In this document: in pieces, positions 11,244-20,293 of the stretch | How the letters are laid out: each line of letters begins with the position of its first letter | How positions within the stretch are numbered: position 1 is the stretch's first letter | IMG/VR virus record: IMGVR_UViG_3300043436_002769 | Location: 1 to 36,183 of that record | From: a virus | Strand: one strand, 5' to 3' | DNA length: 36,183 nt | The notes under the pieces: generated by a model | What the model saw: the letters and a program-made list of their open reading frames with translations, nothing else | Databases searched by the model: none | Told to the model about the DNA's origin: nothing | Program-made: the position numbers and the translations under genes

Positions 11244-13235
11244 TTACTGCGCGTCGGTCGCGCCCATGAGGGCCTGCAGGCCCAGCAGGCCTTGACGCTC
11301 CGGTGGGATCGGCCGGCCAAACCAAAGCTTAGACGAAACGTAGGGCAGGCCCAGGCCCACGGTGCCGGATATCAACGGATCAACCAGCCCCGCGGCGGCC
11401 GCACCACCCGCTCCTGCGCCCAAGCCGGCCGTAGTTGTGCCGCTGGTGCGCGCCCCGGTCAGCAGGTTCTGGGCGAAGCTGCGCTGCGCCGTCCCGCTGT
11501 TGGGCGTCGGGTTCGGAATGATCGCTTCCCCGGCGCGCACAAGGCGCGTGAAGGGGTCTTGCGCCATCCCATAGGCCTCCGGCCCCAGAGATGCCCTCTC
11601 GACCTGTGCAAGCGCGGTGGGCGGGATGAAGCCGGTGTTGAGCTTGTCCTTGCCGGTCGCGCTGCCCATGGCCTCCCTGACGCGGGAAAACAGTGCGTAG
11701 TCGCGATTGAGATCCTTCCACGCCTGGGCCAGGTTTGAGCCGCCAGCCTGCTGGCCGGCATTGCCTGCCATCTGCGTGCTGGGAAGGTTTCCGCCGGTGA
11801 CCTGCAAGGCACGCCCGTCTGGCCCCGGCAAACGCGCTTGACCAGGCAGTAGTGGCTGATTGCCGGGCGCAGTGGCTTGAGCGCCACCAGCCGCCTGCGT
11901 GGGCGTCTGGGCGGCAGATCGCTCCATGAGCCCTTGGAAGCTGTCGCGCAGCCGGGCCATCGCCCTGCCGTATTCTTGGATCGCAGGATTGTCGCTGCGC
12001 TTGGCGCTGTCGGCCGCGAAGCGCAGCTCACCGTCGATCACCCGATAGTTAGCGCCGGGCATCTCGGCGCCTTGAGCTCGAGCAGCGACGAACTCCTCGA
12101 CGCGGCGCAGCTGACTGTCGAAGGCCCGATAGAGCCCTTCATCCAGGCCGCGCGTGTACTGCGACCGCATGCCGCTCACCTGGTTGGCGAAGGTGTCGTC
12201 CGGGCGAAGCCTGGTCGCGGCCTCGAGCGCGTCTGCCTTCTGGCCCCATTGGCGCTGGTAGGCCGTGAGCACCTCCGGCGTGGCGATGTCGCTGTCCAGG
12301 CCGAATTGCCGATTAACCGCGCGCGTCCAGCCGCGCATGGTGTTGTCCTCAGCGCGCGCCACCGTAGGTGCGGACGTCGGAAGGTAACGCATCGCGCTCT
12401 CGAAGACCGACGCGCTGGGGTTGCCCAGCTGCTGCGCCGGCGTGAGAGGCACGTCGGCCTGGCGCAACACGTCGAGGTTCTCGACCCGCGGACCAGGGTT
12501 GCGCGCCGGGAAGACGTTCTGAGGGCGCAGCATCGGCGCCATAGGAACGGCCACACCACCAAGGACAGCAAGCGGCGCCGGGACGCCACCCTCGAGCAGC
12601 CCTTGCGTCACACCACCGGCCGTTGTCGCGGCCGCGGTTTGCGCGCCTGGTCCAGCCGCCAGGGTCTCGGCCACCGGCCGTCCGAATTGCGACGAGATCG
12701 GCAGCGCGTCTGCGATCGCGCGAGCCTGGCGCGCGCCCAGCATGGTCTCCACACCAGCCCGCGCGGCCGTGCTCGTCATGCGCTCCATCGCGCCTTCCGG
12801 CTGAGGCACGCCGGCGCGCGTCATGAGCTCGTCATAGGCCTGCGACGGCGTGCGCTGATTGCCACCCGTTGCTGCGTTCCAGGCGCTTACCGCCAGGTCA
12901 GAGACAGGCCGCGCTAGGCCTGCGGCCACGCCGCCGGCGATCGCGCCAGGGATTGCGCCCACGCCACCGAAAGGAGCGCCCATGGCGGCCCCGGCAAGCA
13001 TGCCCGCGCCAATGTCCCCAAAGGTTCGCAGACCCAACCCAGCGCCGCGCGCAAGGCCTTCCGTGGCGGTGCGCTGAGGCGGAGGCGCTGCAGGAATGGG
13101 CTTCCACTGCGTGCCGTCGTTGAAGATCTCCTCGCCTGTCTGTGGGTTCCTGGCGCGCTGCGCCGGCTTCCACTGACCGTCGTCTCCAACGACCAAGATC
13201 TCGCCGGTTTCCCGGTTGATTGCCACATTGCTCAT
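11244..13235 (-). CDS. Probable DNA-ejection / internal virion protein, 663 aa
   Basis: The last gene of the virion operon. Residues 1-50 contain two related segments with the motif QWKP (GDDGQWKPAQRA and NDGTQWKPIP). Residues ~75-115 are glycine/alanine-rich (AGMLAGAAMGAPFGG, then AIAGGVAAGLARP) and look like a glycine-zipper membrane segment. The rest is long, polar and helical. Large helical proteins with such a segment at the end of the podovirus virion operon are usually ejected into the cell to carry DNA through the envelope. No specific family is recognised. The start overlaps the upstream stop as TGATG. Confidence 0.65.
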   Translation of the reverse strand: MSNVAINRETGEILVVGDDGQWKPAQRARNPQTGEEIFNDGTQWKPIPAAPPPQRTATEGLARGAGLGLRTFGDIGAGMLAGAAMGAPFGGVGAIPGAIAGGVAAGLARPVSDLAVSAWNAATGGNQRTPSQAYDELMTRAGVPQPEGAMERMTSTAARAGVETMLGARQARAIADALPISSQFGRPVAETLAAGPGAQTAAATTAGGVTQGLLEGGVPAPLAVLGGVAVPMAPMLRPQNVFPARNPGPRVENLDVLRQADVPLTPAQQLGNPSASVFESAMRYLPTSAPTVARAEDNTMRGWTRAVNRQFGLDSDIATPEVLTAYQRQWGQKADALEAATRLRPDDTFANQVSGMRSQYTRGLDEGLYRAFDSQLRRVEEFVAARAQGAEMPGANYRVIDGELRFAADSAKRSDNPAIQEYGRAMARLRDSFQGLMERSAAQTPTQAAGGAQATAPGNQPLLPGQARLPGPDGRALQVTGGNLPSTQMAGNAGQQAGGSNLAQAWKDLNRDYALFSRVREAMGSATGKDKLNTGFIPPTALAQVERASLGPEAYGMAQDPFTRLVRAGEAIIPNPTPNSGTAQRSFAQNLLTGARTSGTTTAGLGAGAGGAAAAGLVDPLISGTVGLGLPYVSSKLWFGRPIPPERQGLLGLQALMGATDAQ

Positions 13236-14644
13236 CAGCGAATGACCTCGAAGCCAGGGGGAAGCGCAGGCGCACTGGGAGCAGCTACCGGCGGCGTATA
13301 GCCGGGCTGCACGCGCCCGTATTCGCCAGATGAGACTTCGCGCAGCCGGCGCTCCGCGTCCGTTTGCCGCCTCTGCACCGCGGTGATCGCCCGGTTCAGT
13401 AGAGCTTCACGCTCTGCCCTGCTCATGTTCGCCGACGCGCCCATGTCGAGCAGGATCTTACGTTCGCCTTCAGTCGGGTTGCCGCCAAAGATCGAGCGCA
13501 GCTGAGACAGCGCCTGCTCGGTCATGATCGAGGTAAGAGACCGCGTCGCCACCGCACTACTCTGGTCGAAACCCGTCGCGCCGGCCGCCGCTCCGCGCAG
13601 TGCAGCGCCTGGCCCCGCGTAAGCCTGCGGGCTAAGGCGCAGTGCCTCCCGCAAAGAACCTTCGGCGTCGCGCATGCTCTGAAGGTTGCTCTCGGTCTCT
13701 TCCTTGAGCTTGAGCTCGGCCGCCCCAAGCTGCCGCGGTTGCGTACTGGTGATCGACACCTGCCCACCGCCCGGCGTCGTAACCGTGCGCGTATCTCCGC
13801 CCGGCGGAGCCTGAGGCGCCCCAGGCGCGGCAGAAGCTTCACCCGCCGGCGCTGCAGGAGCGGCAGCTGCCGCGGCCGCCGCGCTAGGCCGAGGCACACC
13901 CACCGGCACCTCCGGCTGGATTGTCACCACCTCGCCATTGCGGATCTCGGTGCGCGGGCCGTAAAGGCGCGTGAAGGCCACCGCATATTCAGGCGTGTTT
14001 ACCATGGCGGGATTACGCATGCCCTGCAGGATGGTGGCCTGCGCGTCACCCTCGAGACCACCTTGCGGCCGCGGCTCCGTGACGCGATCCCAGCGTTGGG
14101 TTTGGGAATTAAACTGATACAGCGCGCCACCGGCTTCCACCGTGCGCGGCTCGTTCATCGTCCGCCTCAGCTGTTCCACCTGCAGCTGGCGCTGCTCGGC
14201 TTCTAGGGGATCCTGGCCGAGGCGCTGGATCCTGATCTGGCGCAGCGCCTGGCTGATGTCCTGGGCGCGCATGCCGCCAAACTGCTGCAGGTCGTACCCG
14301 GTGCGCGCCTTGAAGGCCTCGGGGTTCTTCATCAGCTCTTGGATCTGCTTCAGCTCTTCGCCCTCAGCGCGACGCGCATCCATCTGAGACGCCATCAGCC
14401 GCCGCTGCGAGGCGTTGTACAGATCCGTGTTGAAGCCCGACGCTGCCTGGCCCAGCTGAGAAAAGATCTGCGCGCGCTGCGCTGGCATGATCGGCTGGCC
14501 GGCTGCAAGCAGCGTTGCGCTGATGTTGGCCAGCGTATTGACCGCCGCGTCGCGCACGTCCGACTTAGGGACGCCGTAGCGCGGGTCGATCTGCGCCATC
14601 TCGGTCGGATCGCCGCCAGTGAAGAAATCGAGAAGACCCACCAT
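13235..14644 (-). CDS. Probable internal virion / ejection protein, 469 aa
   Basis: A helical protein starting MVGLLDFFTGGDPTEMAQID. Residues ~30-150 are rich in Gln/Ala helices. A low-complexity Ala/Pro linker (residues ~235-275) joins a second helical half with LSPQAYAGPGAALRGAAAGA. No enzymatic motif is seen. Position between the transglycosylase-like protein and the large membrane-zipper protein suggests that the three form the podovirus ejection set (compare T7 gp14-gp15-gp16 or P22 gp7-gp20-gp16). This is inference from context and composition. Confidence 0.6.
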   Translation of the reverse strand: MVGLLDFFTGGDPTEMAQIDPRYGVPKSDVRDAAVNTLANISATLLAAGQPIMPAQRAQIFSQLGQAASGFNTDLYNASQRRLMASQMDARRAEGEELKQIQELMKNPEAFKARTGYDLQQFGGMRAQDISQALRQIRIQRLGQDPLEAEQRQLQVEQLRRTMNEPRTVEAGGALYQFNSQTQRWDRVTEPRPQGGLEGDAQATILQGMRNPAMVNTPEYAVAFTRLYGPRTEIRNGEVVTIQPEVPVGVPRPSAAAAAAAAPAAPAGEASAAPGAPQAPPGGDTRTVTTPGGGQVSITSTQPRQLGAAELKLKEETESNLQSMRDAEGSLREALRLSPQAYAGPGAALRGAAAGATGFDQSSAVATRSLTSIMTEQALSQLRSIFGGNPTEGERKILLDMGASANMSRAEREALLNRAITAVQRRQTDAERRLREVSSGEYGRVQPGYTPPVAAPSAPALPPGFEVIR

Positions 14645-14656
14645 GATGCTTGTCTC

Positions 14657-15520
14657 CTAGTCCAAAAGGCCGCGCCGGCGTTGCAGGGGCTGCAGTGGCT
14701 GAATGGGTTGGAATTGACGGGGGCCGCCTACCTGCGCACGCAGATCTGGCTGCTGCATTTGTTGCTGTTGCCCGAGAGATTGCATTTGCAGGAAGCTTCG
14801 CTGCGCCGCTCCGGCAGAGGCCAAGCGCGCAGCGTTTTTTTGCTCTTCTTCCCTTTGCTGCGTGATCTGCTCTGGCGTCAACGGCGTGGCTGGATCCACC
14901 AGGTTCGGGGCGATGAAATTGCCGAGACGTCGCAGAGACGTGCCGATGTCGCTGCCATAAACGGGCTCCGGCATCGTCGTGTTGCCGGGGCTCGCCTCTG
15001 CGCCTTGGTATCCAGCTGCAGACGGGTTCATTGCTGCAGGCGCAGCTGGTGCCACCGGCATCGCCGTGTTGCCAGGGTTCGCCTCCGCGCCTTGGTATGT
15101 GGGGCTACCAGGCGCACCAAGACCAAAGCGCGACGCGGTCTCGCGGCCGATCTGCGTGATGGGCTCCACGCCACCGGCATTGCGCACCGCATGCCAGGGC
15201 GTCACACCGGAGCGCATCCGATCGAGGCTGAAATCCACCTGCTGCTGCCAGTTATCCCGCGAGGGAGGCGCCCCGAAACGCTGCTGGAACTCGTAGGCCA
15301 TCCCGCCGGGCGCGATGCGGCGCGGGTCGCGAGATCCAGAGAACAGCTGAAAGGGGCCGAATGAATAGCCGCGCGTGTCGACATTGCCAAACGTCGGAGA
15401 GTTGAGCGTCCGCTCGTTCAGACCCTCCCTGCTGGCAATCCCCAGCGCCAGGTTTGGATCGACGCCTCGGTCGATCGCGCGACGGTAAATGTAGTCCGCG
15501 ATCGTCTGCATATCAGCCAT
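14657..15520 (-). CDS. Virion-associated lytic transglycosylase-like protein, 287 aa
   Basis: The N-terminal ~110 residues resemble a soluble lytic transglycosylase/lysozyme-like fold: IYRRAIDRGVDPNLALGIAS, then REGLN with a candidate catalytic Glu near 32, and YSFGPFQLF near 52-60. Such domains open peptidoglycan locally during DNA entry. The C-terminal half is Gln/Pro-rich and carries two copies of a QGAEAxPGNTxMP motif. It overlaps the PAPS-reductase-like gene by 8 bp. The enzyme call is moderately supported, and the virion role comes from context. Confidence 0.65.
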   Translation of the reverse strand: MADMQTIADYIYRRAIDRGVDPNLALGIASREGLNERTLNSPTFGNVDTRGYSFGPFQLFSGSRDPRRIAPGGMAYEFQQRFGAPPSRDNWQQQVDFSLDRMRSGVTPWHAVRNAGGVEPITQIGRETASRFGLGAPGSPTYQGAEANPGNTAMPVAPAAPAAMNPSAAGYQGAEASPGNTTMPEPVYGSDIGTSLRRLGNFIAPNLVDPATPLTPEQITQQREEEQKNAARLASAGAAQRSFLQMQSLGQQQQMQQPDLRAQVGGPRQFQPIQPLQPLQRRRGLLD

Positions 15521-16208
15521 GGCCGTAATCCTTCACCAAATCGCTGCCCATGACAGCCTCACGAATTGCATGCAGTCGACTTAGCACGACCGTGCGTTTG
15601 TCGTCTGGTAGGTTCTTAATGCGCTGGGCGTTTTCGTCGAGATAGGCCGTGCAGTCCCAACAATCACGCCCCGTCTTTTCGCCACGCGCATATCCTGCCG
15701 GCATCTCAGCACCAACCTCTTTCAAATATGAAAAGACCTGCTCGTCCGTCCATTCGTAAATGGGAAAGGTGTACTTCTTGCCCTCGATCACATCCCCGTC
15801 GCGAACGAACGATTGCCGCACATCTGACTTGCGTTGGCCACGCACAATCTCAGTCGCGCCGATTTCGTTGATCGCGTTCAGAAGAGGAAACCAGATATTT
15901 TCCGCACAGCAATTTAGATATGGCTGGACAAGGGGAGCATCGCGCTTAATGAACTGCCTACCAAAAGGTGTGTCGTTCACGACGATCACATCTGCCGGGT
16001 ATCCGTTTCTTGCCACCTGGCCCGGCTGATCGGTCTTGACCTCGATGAAATGAGGAAGGGTCGCCTTCCACTTTTCCATGTATGCAAGGGTCTCGGGATA
16101 CGCCGCGCCGGTATTGACCCAAACGACGCGCAGCGTGTCCCATTCGTTTCTGAGGAGATATAGACAGGCCAGGCTGTCCTTCCCCCCAGAGAACTGCAAA
16201 ACCTTCAT
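15513..16208 (-). CDS. PAPS reductase / PP-loop ATPase-like enzyme, 231 aa
   Basis: The start MKVLQFSGGKDSLACLYLL has the SGGKDS PP-loop that binds adenylylated substrates, and the chain has the adenylyl-sulfate reductase/DndC-like pattern VVWVNTGAAYPET and RGQRKSDVRQS. A Cys cluster, NCCAEN near 98 and CWDC near 187, could hold a metal or iron-sulfur cluster. Related phage proteins are annotated as PAPS reductases; roles in sulfur metabolism or nucleic-acid thiolation are both possible. Its place inside the virion operon, overlapping structural genes, is unusual. It shares its first base with the upstream stop region (TGATG-type overlap). Confidence 0.82.
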   Translation of the reverse strand: MKVLQFSGGKDSLACLYLLRNEWDTLRVVWVNTGAAYPETLAYMEKWKATLPHFIEVKTDQPGQVARNGYPADVIVVNDTPFGRQFIKRDAPLVQPYLNCCAENIWFPLLNAINEIGATEIVRGQRKSDVRQSFVRDGDVIEGKKYTFPIYEWTDEQVFSYLKEVGAEMPAGYARGEKTGRDCWDCTAYLDENAQRIKNLPDDKRTVVLSRLHAIREAVMGSDLVKDYGHG

Positions 16209-17242
16209 CAGAACACCCCGGCAAGCGCAGCGAAGCCCGAGGCGGCACTACCAGCCGCGCCGAGACCAGCCAGGAAGTTATTTCCCTGAGGCACGAACTG
16301 CGTCCCGCTCGTCGTCGTTCCGTAAGGCGTGGCCGACGTCGCGCCCAGGCGCAGGTTTAGCATCTCGATCGGATAGTTGCGCTCCTCTTGGAAGCGCGCA
16401 TAGGCCTCATCAAGCGCGGCCTGGTTCATCGCCTGGCGCTGCTGGCCGATGTTCTCGAGCAGGGCCGCATCCAGCTGCCGGGATTGCTGATAATTCGTAC
16501 CCAGGTTGGCCAGCTGGTTGGCCGCCGCCAGGCGCTGCTGCGAGCCCTGCAGGCCGGCTGTCTGGTTCGCCAGCTGCGCCTGCAGCGCCTGACCGGCATT
16601 GACCTGAGAGGCCGTCAGACCTGCCTGCTGATTAGCCAGCTGCGCCTGCATCGCGCGCTGCTGGTCCGCCTGCAGCAATGCCGCCGCCTGGTTGTAGCCC
16701 TGCGAACGGAGGTTGGCAGAGAGCTCGCCGGCAGACCGGGTTGCCTCGCCAAGCGCGACGCCTTCCGCGATACCTTGCCGGGATCCACCAAAGGCTCGGG
16801 CTGCAAGCGCCTGATCCCCCAGACGATTGACCGCCTGCTGCGTTGCCCCCTCGAGGCGCGAGAGCGCAGCATTCTCGACGTTCTGAATGTAAGGGTTCAT
16901 GTAGGCGCTGACATCGCCCTGCAGGAAATTGGGCGCGTTCACGCTCTGGTAGCCGATCTGCGATGCATTGACCGACATCGGGTTGTACTGCGCTGCCTGC
17001 GATGCCGTATCTATTGCCTGACCAAAGATAGGCTGTGTCGCGCCGATGCCGGCCTGCGCATACTGGAATGCAGCCTCCTGCTCTGGCGTAAAGCCGGCCT
17101 GCAGCTGCCCCGTATATGCCTGATATGGCCTCCTGCTGATCTCGTCAGCGATCTTCAGGTTCTCTTTCGTGACGCCTTCCAGCCACGGAGGGAGGGAGGT
17201 CGTCTGCGTGACCGGCTGTGCCTTAGGTGCGCTACTTCCCAT
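16208..17242 (-). CDS. Helical virion protein, 344 aa
   Basis: A Gln/Ala/Asn-rich protein with long helical stretches (QAGLTASQVNAGQALQAQL and similar), a Gly/Ala C-terminus (LAGLGAAGSAASGFAALAGV) that could insert in membrane, and no enzymatic motif. The N-terminus (PVTQTTSLPPWLEG) is a frequent opening for podovirus internal or ejection proteins of this class. It lies between the 121-aa protein and the PAPS-reductase-like enzyme. Probably an internal core or ejection protein; family not recognised. Confidence 0.62.
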   Translation of the reverse strand: MGSSAPKAQPVTQTTSLPPWLEGVTKENLKIADEISRRPYQAYTGQLQAGFTPEQEAAFQYAQAGIGATQPIFGQAIDTASQAAQYNPMSVNASQIGYQSVNAPNFLQGDVSAYMNPYIQNVENAALSRLEGATQQAVNRLGDQALAARAFGGSRQGIAEGVALGEATRSAGELSANLRSQGYNQAAALLQADQQRAMQAQLANQQAGLTASQVNAGQALQAQLANQTAGLQGSQQRLAAANQLANLGTNYQQSRQLDAALLENIGQQRQAMNQAALDEAYARFQEERNYPIEMLNLRLGATSATPYGTTTSGTQFVPQGNNFLAGLGAAGSAASGFAALAGVF

Positions 17243-17597
17243 TGGGGTGGTACTCCATCATGATCATCCGCCGCTTCCAGCCTCTGGCCTTGAAGATCGG
17301 CTCATAGCCCGGTCGAACACATGCTCGAGCGAACTCGCATCCTTGTTCCAATGCCCACTTCTCTACCTCGTCCATGAGCTGCAGAACTGCATCGAGCTCG
17401 CCGGCCGAGATAAAGCAGTGAAGGAACTTGCGCCTTGGCGACTGCGAGATCTCGGTGACGATGATCGCGCGATCGTTGTAGTGCGCCTGCATCTCCCCTC
17501 GTTTGAGGGCTTCGATGACGTCTTCTAGGGTGTGCGTGTCGCTGCCCAATCGCAGCGCCTTCCGCATCCTAGTAAGGAGGAGAGCCTGTTTGTCCAA
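17232..17597 (-). CDS. Small virion-operon protein, GNAT-like, 121 aa
   Basis: Contains THTLEDVIEALKRGEMQAHY, AIIVTEISQSPRRKFLHCFI and GYEPIFKARGWKRR. This is the pattern of a widespread podophage protein whose C-terminal G-x-x-x-x-FKARGW is reminiscent of the GNAT acetyl-CoA fold. Whether it binds a cofactor is not clear. In related genomes it lies beside internal core proteins, as here. It overlaps both neighbours slightly. Confidence 0.62.
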   Translation of the reverse strand: MDKQALLLTRMRKALRLGSDTHTLEDVIEALKRGEMQAHYNDRAIIVTEISQSPRRKFLHCFISAGELDAVLQLMDEVEKWALEQGCEFARACVRPGYEPIFKARGWKRRMIMMEYHPNGK

Positions 17598-17799
17598 GGG
17601 CCACCGCCGTTGTTACCAGGTTCCCACTGTTATCTACCGAAACTTTATACACAGAACCATCGGGTGCTTGAAGCAAAACCGACTCGACCGCCTCAATTTT
17701 GATCACCGCCTGGCCGATGATCTGGTCTAAGGCCGAGAATGCCCGCGTGAAATAGCCTGGGTCATAGCCCGCGGGGGCCGGAGGAAGGTTCGCCCTCAT
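17569..17799 (-). CDS. Hypothetical small virion-operon protein, 76 aa
   Basis: A 76-residue protein with a short Pro-rich start (MRANLPPAPAGYDPGYF), a helix and a beta hairpin (VYKVSVDNSGNLVTTAVALG). No family is recognised. The last 29 bp overlap the next gene, and its start overlaps the nozzle stop as ATGA, so it is translated together with the tail module. Confidence 0.65.
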   Translation of the reverse strand: MRANLPPAPAGYDPGYFTRAFSALDQIIGQAVIKIEAVESVLLQAPDGSVYKVSVDNSGNLVTTAVALGQTGSPPY

Positions 17800-19757
17800 C
17801 TGCGCCCCTTAGGAACGAAATCAATCCGCATCTCGCCAATGCTCCACTCTGCGTCCTCAGTGGCCGCCACCTTGATACGGAAATCCCGCCCTGTCACCCG
17901 CACGTCGGTGTAGCCGTCAGACCTGGGGTTGTAGGGGCCTGAGGTGGTCTCAGAGCCCTCCGGCGTAAAGGAGGAGAAGAAGGTCAGCTGCGTGCTGTCG
18001 TACCCGTAGCCGCTGTCCGTAAGCGCCTGGCGCACGAAGGAGATCGCATTGCCGTTCTGCAGGTTAAGAGACCCGGTCTCAGCGTAGCGATCCTCTTCGA
18101 TCGGCGTGCCGGCCGCGGTCCAGCCGTTCTCCTGGTAATACAGGTCGTTGTTCTCGTCGGCCGCCAGGGGGAACTTGAACACGCCGGCGCTGCAGGCGGC
18201 CGTGCGCGTCATCGTGTTACCGATCCCCCACCAGTTTTCCTGATAGTTATAGAACACCGACAGGTTGGGATAATCCTCGCCCTGCGACGGGAACCAAAAC
18301 CAGACCTCTGAAAAAACGCCGTTATCTGCCCCGTGCGAATACAGTGGGCCAGCATCTCGGTCGATGTTGTCGAAGACATAGGCGCCGACATCGCAGGCCA
18401 GAGGCTTCACGACGCCGCCGTCGTACATCCAGAAGCTTTCCTTGCCCATCCAGATGCAGCGCCCGGCCGTTGTCGCAAAGGACCGAGGCGACATCAGGCC
18501 GCACCCAAAGCCGATGCGCTCGATCGAGTAAACGTAGGGCAGACCGATAAAGCGCATCAGCCAGGCTTCGCTGTCTGTCCAGATCAGGGTTCCTTCACGC
18601 ACCGGGGCGCACATCACCAGCGCGCTTTCCGTGTCCAGATCCAGGTAGCCGGCCGTGTTTGACGTGCTGGCGAAATCCCAATCGGTGTAATTTTCGCGCG
18701 AGCTCCAGGCGACGCGGCGCGGATAACCGCCGGCGCCCAGCAGCACAGCGTGGCGCTCTGGCGTCACAATCACTGCGCGGTTGTTGATTGGTATCGTCTT
18801 GGTGGTCGTTACAGATCCACCACTGCCGGTCGTATCTGTACCTGATGAAGAAAAGGTGAAGCTGGTGTCATTTATGACGGCGACCACCGTTTGCGTGCCA
18901 TTGAAACTGCCAACCGAGTTACCAGACACGACGACGCTCTCGCCGGCAAGATAGCCGTGGTGGTCTTCGGTCGTTACTGTCGCCACGTTAGAAGAACGCA
19001 CGATGTTGACGATGTCGTTTGTTCCTACAGGCGCAGCAACGGGCTCGTTGTGGTTCCAATGCAAGAGCCTTCCGTCACTCGAGGACACGGCCAGAAGATC
19101 GCCGCCCCAGTTATCGAAGGTCCACGAGAACGACGGGACAAAGGCCGCGCTTTCAGGCCGCCTGTCGGCCACCGGCAACGCAGCTGTGCCACCAGAAGAT
19201 GACGCATTGCTGGCCGTCTGCGCGTAGGTAAATGTCGTGGAAGAAGGCACGCTGGCGATCGTGAAGGTGCCGTTGAAGGTCGCATCTGTTACGCCCGCAA
19301 TCAACACCGACATACCGACCGGAAAGCTGTGCGCCTCTGCCGTCGTGATGGTCACGACGTTGGACGTGCGTACCGCCGTCGCGATCGCGACAGAGGCGTA
19401 GTCAAGCCCATAAAGAAGCTCACCGTAGTCATAGGCACCATAGGCGCCGTATTGGGCTTGGTCTGGCGGCGTATATCCGCCTGGCGTGACGTTATTGAAG
19501 GTAGAAGCCTCGAGGACATACAGTTGCTGATTGCAACCGATCGCCGCGTAAGGCACGCCGTCATTCGAGGACCAGGTGAAGATGCCTCGCACCATGCTCC
19601 CGAGAGGCGAGCTGGTAACGCGCTGCCACCCCCCCACCGGCAAAAGCTTCCCAGAGCGCCACCGCACCAGGTTTGCATCCCAGTACCGCCCCTTCACCTG
19701 GAGCGGCGTCGCAGGCTTCACAACACCAGCTGGTAGGTTCAGAGCGGCGAGAGGCAT
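17796..19757 (-). CDS. Podovirus tail nozzle / stabilisation-like protein, 653 aa
   Basis: A large beta-rich protein with the start MPLAALNLPAGVVKPATPLQ and phrases such as DANLVRWRSGKLLPVGGWQR, found in tail nozzle or packaged-DNA stabilisation proteins (P22 gp10 / T7 gp12-like beta-propellers). Two ~65-residue modules (residues ~127-192 and 250-316) share VRTSNVVTITT/VRSSNVATVTT and FNGTxT and look like Ig- or hyaline-type inserts arising by duplication. Residues ~103-120 are Tyr/Gly-rich (AYDYGELLYGLDY). Position before the endolysin and after the 76-aa gene fits a tail protein. Confidence 0.75.
   Translation of the reverse strand: MPLAALNLPAGVVKPATPLQVKGRYWDANLVRWRSGKLLPVGGWQRVTSSPLGSMVRGIFTWSSNDGVPYAAIGCNQQLYVLEASTFNNVTPGGYTPPDQAQYGAYGAYDYGELLYGLDYASVAIATAVRTSNVVTITTAEAHSFPVGMSVLIAGVTDATFNGTFTIASVPSSTTFTYAQTASNASSSGGTAALPVADRRPESAAFVPSFSWTFDNWGGDLLAVSSSDGRLLHWNHNEPVAAPVGTNDIVNIVRSSNVATVTTEDHHGYLAGESVVVSGNSVGSFNGTQTVVAVINDTSFTFSSSGTDTTGSGGSVTTTKTIPINNRAVIVTPERHAVLLGAGGYPRRVAWSSRENYTDWDFASTSNTAGYLDLDTESALVMCAPVREGTLIWTDSEAWLMRFIGLPYVYSIERIGFGCGLMSPRSFATTAGRCIWMGKESFWMYDGGVVKPLACDVGAYVFDNIDRDAGPLYSHGADNGVFSEVWFWFPSQGEDYPNLSVFYNYQENWWGIGNTMTRTAACSAGVFKFPLAADENNDLYYQENGWTAAGTPIEEDRYAETGSLNLQNGNAISFVRQALTDSGYGYDSTQLTFFSSFTPEGSETTSGPYNPRSDGYTDVRVTGRDFRIKVAATEDAEWSIGEMRIDFVPKGRR
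18810..19379 (-). repeat. Duplicated ~65-residue beta module inside the nozzle gene
   Basis: The segments at about 19379-19182 and 19010-18810 encode homologous modules (VR-S-NV-T-TT...FNGT...F). The two copies are separated by about 57 residues of propeller sequence. They are similar at protein level but diverged in DNA, so the duplication is not recent. Confidence 0.65.
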
Positions 19758-20293
19758 CAGGCAACCTCCGATGTAGCTAGGACAGAGGCGACAGCCTCCA
19801 CTTCATCCACACGACGCACCCACCCGCGCCCAAAGGCATCGAAGGTAGGCAGGCTGCGCAAGAAAGCCTCACGCGCCTCCGAATAACTCGCAATGAAAGC
19901 CTCGATGCCGGAGGTCGCGACGGCGTCCTTGATGGCCGCCAGCGTCTTAGGCCCAATGGCACCATCTTGCGTTGCGCCCGCAATCTTCTGGGCCAAGATA
20001 ACAGCCCTCTTCGGGCCGGAATTGATCGCCGTGTCGAACATGGCGTAGTCCACCCCAGGGGGCAGATCATCGCCGCGGATCGCGTCCCAGTAGCGTGCCT
20101 TATAGAGAGGCGCCACATCTGCCGGCGTCAAGGCGCGCATCTCTGCCTCGTCGACAGGACGACCGACCCAGCCTTCCCACGTCTTCTTGGTGCATCCCAG
20201 GTTAGTCATGCCGCCTGGATCACGCGGATGGTTCACGAAGCCCCCTTCGTGCTTCAGAACCGCCGCCAGCGCCTTGTCGAAAGTGTCCTTCAT
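19757..20293 (-). CDS. Endolysin, GH108-type muramidase with PG-binding domain, 178 aa
   Basis: The N-terminal LKHEGGFVNHPRDPGGMTNLG is the glycoside hydrolase family 108 signature with catalytic Glu16. The middle segment ARYWDAIRGDDLPPGVDYAM and TAINSGPKRA match the same family, followed by a peptidoglycan-binding region (GATQDGAIGPKTLAAI). It cuts cell-wall glycan at the end of infection. No signal peptide is present, so it depends on the adjacent holin for release. Its start overlaps the holin stop as ATGA. Confidence 0.92.
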   Translation of the reverse strand: MKDTFDKALAAVLKHEGGFVNHPRDPGGMTNLGCTKKTWEGWVGRPVDEAEMRALTPADVAPLYKARYWDAIRGDDLPPGVDYAMFDTAINSGPKRAVILAQKIAGATQDGAIGPKTLAAIKDAVATSGIEAFIASYSEAREAFLRSLPTFDAFGRGWVRRVDEVEAVASVLATSEVA

